DNA of 38,608 bases. Source: Thermoplasmata archaeon. Its GTDB lineage: Archaea > Thermoplasmatota > DTKX01 > JAHFTX01. How positions within the stretch are numbered: the first letter of the stretch is position 1; each line of letters starts with the position of its first letter. Where the stretch lies: positions 1 to 38,608 of the forward strand of contig JAHFTX010000029.1 in the NCBI GenBank assembly GCA_023265395.1, given 5' to 3'. Below are positions 1 through 8,485 of the stretch, in pieces. The translations under genes were made by a program, and so were the position numbers. The notes beneath the pieces are model-generated. The model was given only the letters and a program-made list of their open reading frames with translations, did no database searches and was not told the origin of the DNA.

Positions 1-1796
<1,796 letters not shown>

Positions 1797-1803
1797 TCAT
1801 GAG

Positions 1804-1812
1804 TATATAAAA
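1804..1812 (-). promoter_or_regulatory. TATA box of gyrB
   Basis: On the minus strand this reads TTTTATATA, a near-consensus archaeal TATA box. It is centred about 57 bases upstream of the gyrB ATG, which predicts a start site near 1782 and a leader of about 30 bases. The element is nearly symmetrical, so it could also drive plus-strand transcription. Confidence 0.7.
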
Positions 1813-1822
1813 GGCCTTCTAG

Positions 1823-1841
1823 ACGCGCGCGCGCGCACGCG
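1823..1841. repeat. Alternating purine-pyrimidine (CG)n tract, Z-DNA-prone
   Basis: Nineteen bases alternate strictly between purine and pyrimidine, almost all CG steps with one CA step. Such tracts convert to Z-DNA under negative supercoiling. It lies immediately upstream of the gyrB TATA box. Confidence 0.75.
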
Positions 1842-2068
1842 AGCTCGATGCTCAACAGGCCCCTAGGTGTGGGGTGTTTGGAGCAGCACTGGGAGGGGCT
1901 AGCCCAATGGATGCTCGACCCATGGTCCAGGAATGGGCGGAACCAACCATGCTGCACCTGGAGAGCCTCCAACTGGGTGGGAGACACCGCGCAGGGTCAG
2001 CAGACTGCCCCAGAGGCAGAAACATCCTCAAAGGGAAGCTGCATGAAGTAGCCCCGCTCTGCCGTCCC

Positions 2069-2587
2069 ATGCAGACTGCGGTTGGTGCCCACAACCCCCT
2101 CCTCGTGCTCGATTCGGCGGCAATCCTCCAGGGTGGGACCTTCAGCGCAGACTCCCCCATGGCGACGGTTCCCCTGGTCGCTGAGGAACTGGCCGGCGAG
2201 CCCTATTTCGAACGACTGTGCGCAGCCGGCCTCCAGATCCTCGAACCCACCAGGGGTTCCATCGCCGCCGCGCGATCGGCCGCAGTCGACCTGGGCGAAG
2301 GACGGACCTTGAGCGCCGCCGACCTGCAGGTGCTTGCCCTGGCGCACGAGCGACAGGCATTGGGCCCCGTGGTGCTCCTGACCGACGACTACGCCCTCCA
2401 AAACGTCGCTTCTTCGATGGGGCTCCCCTTCGAACCCATCGCCGAGGTGGGAATCCGCGCCGTGCGAACATATGGGCGCCGTTGTCGTTCCTGTGGGCGA
2501 TTCGCCCAACGAGGTGAGCCGGAGCAGGAGTGCGTCATCTGCGGTGGCCCCATGCACCGAGCACGACAGCCGCCATCTCCAAGGTAG
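2069..2587 (+). CDS. nob1: Nob1-type endoribonuclease (PIN domain plus zinc ribbon)
   Basis: Nob1 cleaves the 3' end of the small-subunit rRNA precursor late in 30S maturation. The 172-aa protein has the PIN-domain acidic set: Asp15 in LLVLDSAAIL, Glu39/40, Asp85 in LSAADLQ and Asp106/107 in LLTDDYA. A C-terminal zinc ribbon follows with Cys139, 142, 155 and 158. Length and order fit archaeal Nob1. The frame is open further upstream to 1874, but the added residues are not protein-like and the ATG at 2069 places the first beta strand at residue 11, as expected for a PIN domain. Tsr3 and KsgA, which act on the same particle, are also in this window. Confidence 0.92.
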   Translation: MQTAVGAHNPLLVLDSAAILQGGTFSADSPMATVPLVAEELAGEPYFERLCAAGLQILEPTRGSIAAARSAAVDLGEGRTLSAADLQVLALAHERQALGPVVLLTDDYALQNVASSMGLPFEPIAEVGIRAVRTYGRRCRSCGRFAQRGEPEQECVICGGPMHRARQPPSPR

Positions 2588-2630
2588 CCCTTCCCCTTGC
2601 CCAGGGGGCGTACCTATCCGATGCCTGCAT

Positions 2631-2638
2631 CTTTAAGG
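2631..2638 (+). promoter_or_regulatory. TATA-like box before the coiled-coil gene
   Basis: CTTTAAGG lies about 50 bases before the ATG at 2684, which predicts a leader near 25 bases. An AGGTGA ribosome-binding site at 2672-2677, six bases from the ATG, supports that start. Confidence 0.45.
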
Positions 2639-2683
2639 GGGTCATGGGCATAGCCGCTCCTCAGATGCGGTAGGTGAAAAGAA

Positions 2684-3250
2684 ATGGCGGACCATCCACC
2701 AGGGCAGCCCCACGCTGATTCACCGGCCACCAGGAACGAGGATGATCACCTCGAGCTCCTCGAACGCAAGCTCAGTTCCTACCTCCAGACCCACCAGACC
2801 TCGATCCAGCATCGTGCCGAGGAGCTCGGTCAGCGTGAGGCGGAACTCAACCGCTTCCGTGACGAACTCGAACAGATCGGTAACCAGTTGCGGGTCAAGG
2901 AGAGCCAGCTGTTGGAGGCCGAGGAGAGGCACAAGGAGCTCCTCGACCAGTTGCGGGGGCATGAGCAAGCAATCGCCGCGCGTCAGGGTGACCTTGCCAC
3001 TCGTGCGACCACCCTGGAGACCGCCCACGCGGCACTAGCGACCCGCCAGCAACAGGCCGCCACCGAGGATGCCGCTCGGACACAGCGCGAGAGCGAGCTT
3101 GCAACGCGCCTGGAGAGCCTCGGCAGCCGAGAGCACGCGCTCGAGGAGCGGCTGGCGCATCTCGAGAAGAAGGAACACGAGCACCAGCAAAAGGCGGCTC
3201 GCCTCGAGAAGCTGGTCGAGTCGCTCCATGCCAAACTCGGTTCCTCGTGA
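2684..3250 (+). CDS. Coiled-coil protein of unknown function
   Basis: This 188-aa protein is not recognised as a member of a named family. After a polar N-terminus of about 20 residues, almost the whole chain (roughly residues 22-186) is heptad-rich and charged, with runs of Glu, Gln, Arg and Leu typical of a long coiled coil. There is no signal peptide or TM helix and no Cys. The start is well supported by AGGTGA six bases upstream. It stands alone between nob1 and the lipocalin-like gene, with its own TATA-like box. It may be a scaffold or structural protein; any SMC-like resemblance is only compositional. Confidence 0.8.
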   Translation: MADHPPGQPHADSPATRNEDDHLELLERKLSSYLQTHQTSIQHRAEELGQREAELNRFRDELEQIGNQLRVKESQLLEAEERHKELLDQLRGHEQAIAARQGDLATRATTLETAHAALATRQQQAATEDAARTQRESELATRLESLGSREHALEERLAHLEKKEHEHQQKAARLEKLVESLHAKLGSS

Positions 3251-3314
3251 GCCGCAGTCGCACTTTCAGGGGAGCCATTAAGCAACCGCGCCACCTCGCC
3301 GCGAACGAAGGACC

Positions 3315-4427
3315 ATGGCGCCACCGACCCTCTGGTCGCTCGACACCTCTCGCACCGTCCGCAACCTGACCTGGTGGTGGTGGTGGTGGGTGTTCTTCCT
3401 CCACGATGAGGAGCACCCCGATCGAAGCCGTCAGTTGATGATTCTCTGGTCAACCAAGAACTGTGACCACATCCTGGTCGATGAATTCGACTGGCGGCGC
3501 AACCAGCCGATTCTCAACTCCGGGAACGATGTGACCGGCGCGCAGACCTTCGATGGGATGACGGCGTTGTGGTACTATGATGGGACGCGGATGATCGACC
3601 CATTGGCCCTTGAGCGCTCAGACCTGCGCAGCTCCTGGGACGGTGGCTCGGGCGCGTTGGAGCCACGGACGGCAAACACCTATCGATACAGTTCCGAGGG
3701 CGACCAGCATCATGTGGAGATCTCCACGGAGCACGAGGGCACCCGGTACTCCTTCGATCTGCAGATGCGACCCTGGAACGCGTTCATGAGCCAACCGCGC
3801 TTCCACTCCCGTGCCTACACCCGACGACTGGGGTACTCGATCCTGCGCAGGTACGGGCATCAGCTGGAGGGCACGATCGACGTCGCTGGCTCCCGTGAAC
3901 AGGTGCGCGGGACGGCCTACTTCCAGAAGGTCACGGTCAACGCACCCGCCGTCCCGTGGTACTGGGGGGTGCTCCATGGGGAGCACGGGGACTATCTCGA
4001 CTACTTCATGCCCCACATCGGATTGCCCATCGTGCGGCGCACCGAGGCGCCGACCTCGTGGCTCGACCGCGGAAAGATCTACCTCTCGCGCAACCTTCAG
4101 TTCTACCACCACCAAAGCGGCGTCCATCACACCCTGCAGAAGGCGCTGAGGATCCGCTATGGGGTCAAAGAAGGGCTCCCGACCTTCCGCCTCGAAGGCG
4201 ATGACGGCACGATGTCCGTGCGCATGACACTCCAGCCTTACAGTCGGGCGTGCTGGCGTTTCCAACAACGTTACGCATCGGGACTGCGCAGTAGTATCCT
4301 ACATTACAACGAATACCCCACCCAGCTGGTCGACTTCGAGTTGCGTGCCGACACGTTGCACCTGCGGAAGGAGGACCTCGGATGGACGCACTGTAACACC
4401 GAGCACGCTTGGGGCTGGCTGGTGTAG
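3315..4427 (+). CDS. AttH/CrtC-like lipocalin-fold protein with hexa-Trp run
   Basis: A 370-aa protein resembling the AttH / hydroxyneurosporene synthase (CrtC) group, which has a tandem lipocalin-like fold. The resemblance rests on the Trp-rich opening with WWWWWWVFF (Trp residues 20-25), an early D/E-rich loop, the segment around GTAYFQKV and PWYWGVLHGEHG, and many Trp/Tyr/His residues throughout. Members act on or bind hydrophobic substrates such as carotenoids or lipids; the substrate here cannot be told. There is no clear signal peptide. The ATG follows GAAGGA. The six Trp codons are a perfect TGG repeat (3372-3389). Family assignment is moderate; the gene itself is secure by its length and strongly protein-like composition. 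Confidence 0.6.
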   Translation: MAPPTLWSLDTSRTVRNLTWWWWWWVFFLHDEEHPDRSRQLMILWSTKNCDHILVDEFDWRRNQPILNSGNDVTGAQTFDGMTALWYYDGTRMIDPLALERSDLRSSWDGGSGALEPRTANTYRYSSEGDQHHVEISTEHEGTRYSFDLQMRPWNAFMSQPRFHSRAYTRRLGYSILRRYGHQLEGTIDVAGSREQVRGTAYFQKVTVNAPAVPWYWGVLHGEHGDYLDYFMPHIGLPIVRRTEAPTSWLDRGKIYLSRNLQFYHHQSGVHHTLQKALRIRYGVKEGLPTFRLEGDDGTMSVRMTLQPYSRACWRFQQRYASGLRSSILHYNEYPTQLVDFELRADTLHLRKEDLGWTHCNTEHAWGWLV

Positions 4428-4463
4428 GCGTTCGCCGTCCCCGTCTGCGGTCGCACGACAAGG

Positions 4464-4470
4464 CTTATCC
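4464..4470 (+). promoter_or_regulatory. TATA-like element before the 72-aa gene
   Basis: CTTATCC is centred about 34 bases before the ATG at 4501, which predicts a leader under 10 bases. Weak match. Confidence 0.3.
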
Positions 4471-4500
4471 TGATGGCATCGCTGCTGTGGGTAGACCCAA

Positions 4501-4719
4501 ATGTCCGAAGCGGATCTCTCCGAATTCGAAGCGCGGCTCTTCGCATGGATCCGCGAGCACGACTTTGTGGCGTACCCCTGGTCGACACCGGCGGCGGCCC
4601 AGGCGCTGGGTAGCACGACCGATGCGGTCTACGAGGCTTTGCCCAACCTCGTGCGCCACCTCAAGGGTCAGTTCTTCCTCTACTACCACGAGGGATCGCT
4701 CCACATGGAATCGGAATGA
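4501..4719 (+). CDS. Small hypothetical protein, possible winged helix
   Basis: A 72-aa protein, not recognised. It begins with an acidic helix containing FEARLFAWIREHDF, then AAAQALGSTTDAVYEALPNLVRHL, which looks like a helix-turn-helix (recognition-helix-like) segment, then a two-strand wing-like ending (QFFLYYHEG). This suggests a small winged-helix DNA-binding or protein-interaction domain; that is inference from the pattern only. A TATA-like element sits at a near-leaderless distance. It does not overlap its neighbours. Confidence 0.6.
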   Translation: MSEADLSEFEARLFAWIREHDFVAYPWSTPAAAQALGSTTDAVYEALPNLVRHLKGQFFLYYHEGSLHMESE

Positions 4720-4773
4720 GCCTTCGGGCCCTCCCAAGGAGCGCCCCCTGGCCGGCCTTGTACGGGTCGCTAC

Positions 4774-4780
4774 CTTTAGG
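4774..4780 (+). promoter_or_regulatory. TATA-like box of the zinc-ribbon/NfeD/flotillin operon
   Basis: CTTTAGG lies about 54 bases before the ATG at 4831, which predicts a leader near 28 bases. It is the only candidate seen before the four-gene membrane operon. Confidence 0.4.
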
Positions 4781-4830
4781 GCCTGCGGCACCCATCCTCG
4801 GGACTGCCGCGCCATGGCTGGGACACGTGG

Positions 4831-5886
4831 ATGACCGCAGTGCCGGAGATTGCCCCCTCCCCGATCGAGGAGACGCCCATCCAGTGGGTGCGGGTGACGA
4901 TCGACCCCAACCGCCAGCTCTCCTTCGGCTCCGGCCAACGGGCGGGCGTCGAGAAGTCGCGCAAACCGGTTTTCGGTCGGCGGCCCCTGGGCTTCAAGGT
5001 CCAGCGCATCGAGCCCCCGCGTGATCCGCGCAAAGTCCTCGTCCGGGGCACACGGGTGTCCCGGGGCGTAGATGGCGACGTGGTGTTTCGTTTTGATACG
5101 CAGCGCCAAGAGCGGATTGATGCCTACCACTCTCGTGGCTTCGATTTCTACAAAGAGGCACATGCCCTCGATGGCGTGGCGCGTACCGCTGCCGCCGAGG
5201 GACGGGGCAATGACTTCGCCGTCGCCCGAGGTGTGGCTCTGGACCGCTACCTGCAGTCAAGCCACCTGTTCGAACGGGTCATAAACATTGACCGCACCGG
5301 CCCAAAGGCCCGCACTGCCTCGGAGAACCTCGCACGTCTGCAGCCACTCATCGCGTCCCTCAAGGAACTCAAGCCCTCTCCGACGAAGCCCGTGAGGGCC
5401 AACGCCCCGGAACAGGCGCCGACCATCACGCCCGAGATCGAAGCGCGGCCGTACGAATCAGTCTCATCAGCCTTCGGTCGGTCTGTCACCCAGGGGCTCG
5501 ATGTGCTCGACACGACGCTTTTGCGCGGGGGGACGCTGCCCCCAGCTGATGCTGGGAGGCAAGAGGCCTCTGATCGGCCGGACAAGCTGACGCGGCGTAA
5601 CCGGCGCAAGAGGCAGGATCAACCGGCCCCAGAGTCCGCACCGTCCGCACGCACCGAGCCGCAGCCCCTGCGTGCCCCAGTTCCATCCCCCGGATGGGTC
5701 GCCCCGCCACCAGGTACCGCCCCCCCTGGATGGGGGCAACGTCCTGCCCCAGCGGGCACCGAGGCTCGCTGGGGAACGGCCAGCCCGCCCCGCTGCACCC
5801 AGTGCGGAAGCCCCACCACCGGGCGGATGTCCTACTGCCCTACCTGTGGCTTGGACTTCATGCGCTATCCCCCCCGTATGTTCTGA
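4831..5886 (+). CDS. Zinc-ribbon protein heading the flotillin operon
   Basis: A 351-aa soluble protein of unknown function. The N-terminal 75 residues are beta-rich and basic, residues about 90-190 look helical, and residues about 230-320 are a Pro/Ala/Gln/Arg-rich flexible linker. The C-terminus carries a zinc ribbon (CTQCGSPTTG followed by YCPTCG, four Cys) and ends MRYPPRMF. No TM segment is visible. Only 21 bases separate it from the NfeD-like gene, so it probably belongs to the same transcript. Position suggests a partner of the flotillin/NfeD membrane assembly. I recognise no family beyond the zinc ribbon. Confidence 0.75.
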   Translation: MTAVPEIAPSPIEETPIQWVRVTIDPNRQLSFGSGQRAGVEKSRKPVFGRRPLGFKVQRIEPPRDPRKVLVRGTRVSRGVDGDVVFRFDTQRQERIDAYHSRGFDFYKEAHALDGVARTAAAEGRGNDFAVARGVALDRYLQSSHLFERVINIDRTGPKARTASENLARLQPLIASLKELKPSPTKPVRANAPEQAPTITPEIEARPYESVSSAFGRSVTQGLDVLDTTLLRGGTLPPADAGRQEASDRPDKLTRRNRRKRQDQPAPESAPSARTEPQPLRAPVPSPGWVAPPPGTAPPGWGQRPAPAGTEARWGTASPPRCTQCGSPTTGRMSYCPTCGLDFMRYPPRMF

Positions 5887-5907
5887 ATCGTCCTGTCGAG
5901 GTGTGCT

Positions 5908-6471
5908 ATGGTGAGCGTCTATCTGTTGCTGTTGATCGCGTTCCTCGTGCTGACTGTGCTCATCTACGGCACGGGGTTTGGCGACTTTGGCGTCGATGCA
6001 ACCGCGGATGCCGATCTTGGTGGGGATGCCTCCCACGATGGCGGCCTCCACCACCCCTTCACCATCAGCGGGATTCTCTTCATGGGGCTGATCTTCTCTG
6101 CCGTGGGGTTCATCCTCGAGGACGGCAACGTCGCTTCCAATCTGATTCCCTGGGTGGCGCTTCCGATCGGCGCGATCGCTGGTTCGGGCGTCTACTACAT
6201 GTTCTATCGTTTCTTCGTCCGTTCCCAGGGCGATTCGACCGTGCGCGCTCAGGACCTAGTGGGCATGAAGGCGGTCGTGACGGTGCCCATCGCCCCTGGG
6301 AGCGATGGCCAGGTGGTCATCATCCACGACAAGAGCGGCCGCGTGCTCTACGGTGCGCAGTCAGAGGAGAGCCTCAAGCGCGACGCCCACGTCGTAGTGA
6401 CCGACCGCGTCGGCTCGATCCTCGTCGTCCGCTCCCTCTCCGCTCTGCGGGAGGGGGAGAAGGATGGCTGA
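5908..6471 (+). CDS. NfeD-like membrane protein (YqiJ/short NfeD type)
   Basis: NfeD proteins pair with flotillin/SPFH proteins in membrane microdomains. This 187-aa protein has an N-terminal TM helix (residues 2-22), a short acidic Asp/Gly/His loop, two further TM helices (about 48-68 and 80-102), and a C-terminal beta-rich OB-fold-like domain (LVGMKAVVTVPI, GQVVIIHDKSG, VVVTDRVGSILVV). It lacks the serine-protease domain of long NfeD. A GAGGTG ribosome-binding site lies just upstream of the ATG. It overlaps the next gene by eight bases and lies two genes from flotillin, which supports the call. Confidence 0.85.
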   Translation: MVSVYLLLLIAFLVLTVLIYGTGFGDFGVDATADADLGGDASHDGGLHHPFTISGILFMGLIFSAVGFILEDGNVASNLIPWVALPIGAIAGSGVYYMFYRFFVRSQGDSTVRAQDLVGMKAVVTVPIAPGSDGQVVIIHDKSGRVLYGAQSEESLKRDAHVVVTDRVGSILVVRSLSALREGEKDG

Positions 6472-6661
6472 GGCACTGTTGCAGGCTGACGCCATCGGCG
6501 TCCCCCTCCTTGCCCTGCTCGTCCTGTTGCTCATGGTAGGGCTGGGGGTGCTCTTAGCGCTCCGTGGCCCGGCGCTGACGAGTCCGCAAGGGTCCACGGG
6601 AATCCATCCTCCTTCGCTGGTTGCGCGGATCGTCAAGGGTCTAGGCGACGACGACGAGTGA
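6464..6661 (+). CDS. Small single-TM protein between NfeD and flotillin
   Basis: A 65-aa peptide with one strong hydrophobic helix (about residues 12-34, rich in Leu and Val), a Pro/Ser/Thr-containing segment, and an acidic end GLGDDDE. The ATG overlaps the end of the NfeD gene (ATGGCTGA), which indicates translational coupling. No family is recognised. Its place between NfeD and flotillin suggests a third membrane component of that assembly. Confidence 0.7.
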   Translation: MAEALLQADAIGVPLLALLVLLLMVGLGVLLALRGPALTSPQGSTGIHPPSLVARIVKGLGDDDE

Positions 6662-6746
6662 CGGAGAGCGAGAGGGCTCCGAGGGCAGCCCTCCGGAAGC
6701 TCTTTCTGTGGAACACGCGTCGGGAGTGGGTACGGAAGGGAGCACG

Positions 6747-8312
6747 ATGGCCGGATTCCTACCCCTGCAGAGCGACGGAGACGCCAGCAACTGGATGGTC
6801 TTGGTGGTTTTCGCTGTGATCCTCGGGATTTTCGTGGTGATGGCGGCCTACGTCCGCCGCTACAAGAAGGTCCCTCCCAACCAGGCGATGGTCATCTACG
6901 GCGCCGGCGGCTACGAGGTGATCACCGGTGGCGCCAAGTTCGTGATGTACGGGATCAAGGCGGTGGCCTACATCGCCTTGGATGTCCGCACGCTCCCGTT
7001 GGCCGTCCACGACATCGTCACAGACGTCGACAAGGCGGGTGTCAAGATCAACATCGAGGCGGTTGCAGTGGTCAAGGTCGGCAACGATGAGCCGTCGTTG
7101 CGTACGGCGGCCTCGAGCCTGCTGGGCAAGACCGACGCCGAGATCAATGACATCTGCCGGCAGGTGATGGAAGGACACGTCCGGGGTATCTGCGCCGGCA
7201 TGACCGTCGAGGTGATCAACACCCGTCGAGATGAGCTGCAGAAGTCGGTCCAAGACCAAGCGGCCCGGGACTTCGCCAACATGGGAATCACCATCGTCTC
7301 CTTCGTCATCAACAACATCAACGACAGCCATGGGTACATCGATGCCATCGGCCGTGGGCCGTTGGCCGAGAAGATCCGCGAGGCACGCATCCGCGAGGCC
7401 GTCGCCAATCGTGAGGCGACCATTCGCGAAGCCGAGGCGGCGCGGGACGCCGAGCGAGCGAACTCCGAGGCTGAGGCGCAGGTATCGGTCTTTCACCGCG
7501 ACCGGGACATCACCGAGGCCAAGGCCCAGGCCGAGACCGAGAAAGAGCGCGCCAACAAGGAGATATCCTTCTCGCTCCAGGACGCCACGCGGCAACAGGA
7601 GCTCGTCACTCAGAAAGTCCAGATCGACATCGTCGACCGGCAGAAGCGCATCGAGTTGCAGGAGAAGGAGATTCTGCGCAAAGAGAAAGAGATGATCGCG
7701 CTCAACGTCATCCCTGCCCGAGCCGAGGCGGACGCCAAGGTCGCGGCCGCCGAAGGCGAGAAGGGACGTCAGATTAAGCTCGCTGAGGCCAGCCGTGAGC
7801 AGCTGCGCATTGAGGCTGAAGGCGAACGCGACAAGCTGAAGCTCCTTGCAGATGGCGAAAAGACCCGCCTCGTCGAGGTTGCCGACGGTCAGGCTGAGCG
7901 CATCCGCAAGGAGGGTACGGCTGAAGCCGACGTCATCAAGCTCAAGGGCCTGGCTGAAGCCGAGGCGATCCGAGCCAAGGGAATCGCCGAGGCTGAGGCG
8001 ATGACCAAGAAGGCCGAGGCGTGGAAGCGTTATGGTCAGGCCGCTATAACCCAGATGATCATCGAGCAGATGCCCGAGATTACCCGTGCGGCGACCTTGC
8101 CGTTGCAGGGCGTCGAGAAGGTCATCGTGCTGGGCAGTCAGGGGCCTGCTGGGCTGGTGGAGAAGACCATCGGTATCGCCGCGCAGATGCCCGCGCTGGT
8201 CAAAGGTCTGACGGGCTTGGACATCACCGAGCTGGTCAGCCAAGTCGCAGACCTTACTCAGCTCGGGGCCGAGTCGAACCAACCCCCCGCGAGACCTCCT
8301 GCGACGCCCTAA
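6747..8312 (+). CDS. Flotillin (SPFH/band 7 family)
   Basis: Flotillins are scaffold proteins that oligomerise at the inner face of the membrane and organise microdomains. The 521-aa chain has an N-terminal membrane segment (about residues 17-36: VLVVFAVILGIFVVMAAYV), the SPFH domain (about 37-220), a long Ala/Glu/Arg-rich coiled coil with repeated EAEA motifs (about 220-450), and a flotillin-type C-terminus with Gly and hydrophobic residues. I chose the ATG at 6747 because GGAAGGGAG precedes it closely; an in-frame GTG at 6708 would add 13 residues. It is the last gene of the zinc-ribbon/NfeD/small-TM/flotillin cluster. Confidence 0.93.
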   Translation: MAGFLPLQSDGDASNWMVLVVFAVILGIFVVMAAYVRRYKKVPPNQAMVIYGAGGYEVITGGAKFVMYGIKAVAYIALDVRTLPLAVHDIVTDVDKAGVKINIEAVAVVKVGNDEPSLRTAASSLLGKTDAEINDICRQVMEGHVRGICAGMTVEVINTRRDELQKSVQDQAARDFANMGITIVSFVINNINDSHGYIDAIGRGPLAEKIREARIREAVANREATIREAEAARDAERANSEAEAQVSVFHRDRDITEAKAQAETEKERANKEISFSLQDATRQQELVTQKVQIDIVDRQKRIELQEKEILRKEKEMIALNVIPARAEADAKVAAAEGEKGRQIKLAEASREQLRIEAEGERDKLKLLADGEKTRLVEVADGQAERIRKEGTAEADVIKLKGLAEAEAIRAKGIAEAEAMTKKAEAWKRYGQAAITQMIIEQMPEITRAATLPLQGVEKVIVLGSQGPAGLVEKTIGIAAQMPALVKGLTGLDITELVSQVADLTQLGAESNQPPARPPATP

Positions 8313-8329
8313 GGAGTCGGCCGATCGGT

Positions 8330-8364
8330 GGTGGTCCCACTGGACGTCCGGTGGTGGGACCACC
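8330..8364 (+). terminator. Hairpin between convergent flotillin and tgtA genes
   Basis: GTGGTCCCAC (8331-8340) and GTGGGACCAC (8354-8363) form a perfect stem, extended by one outer G-C pair, with a 13-base loop. It starts 18 bases after the flotillin stop, between two genes that converge. No T-rich tail follows, which archaeal terminators normally need, so the terminator role is uncertain. Confidence 0.4.
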
Positions 8365-8485
8365 CCCATCTCGACCTCTCCGCCGTGGTCGAGCTGTGGG
8401 CCACTACGTCGGCGACTGCAACCATCTTGGTGGTGCTCGCTGAGGATGCAGGGATGTTGCCGGAGGGCTCGCGACTTCGACCCCC

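Noticed and set aside
1842..2068. A tRNA, SRP RNA or RNase P RNA in the gyrB-nob1 gap
   Set aside because: The T-loop, the SRP helix 8 motif and the RNase P conserved boxes are not present.
6708..6746. GTG start for flotillin adding 13 residues
   Set aside because: The ATG at 6747 has the better-spaced GGAAGGGAG site and the extra residues look non-coding; not fully excluded.
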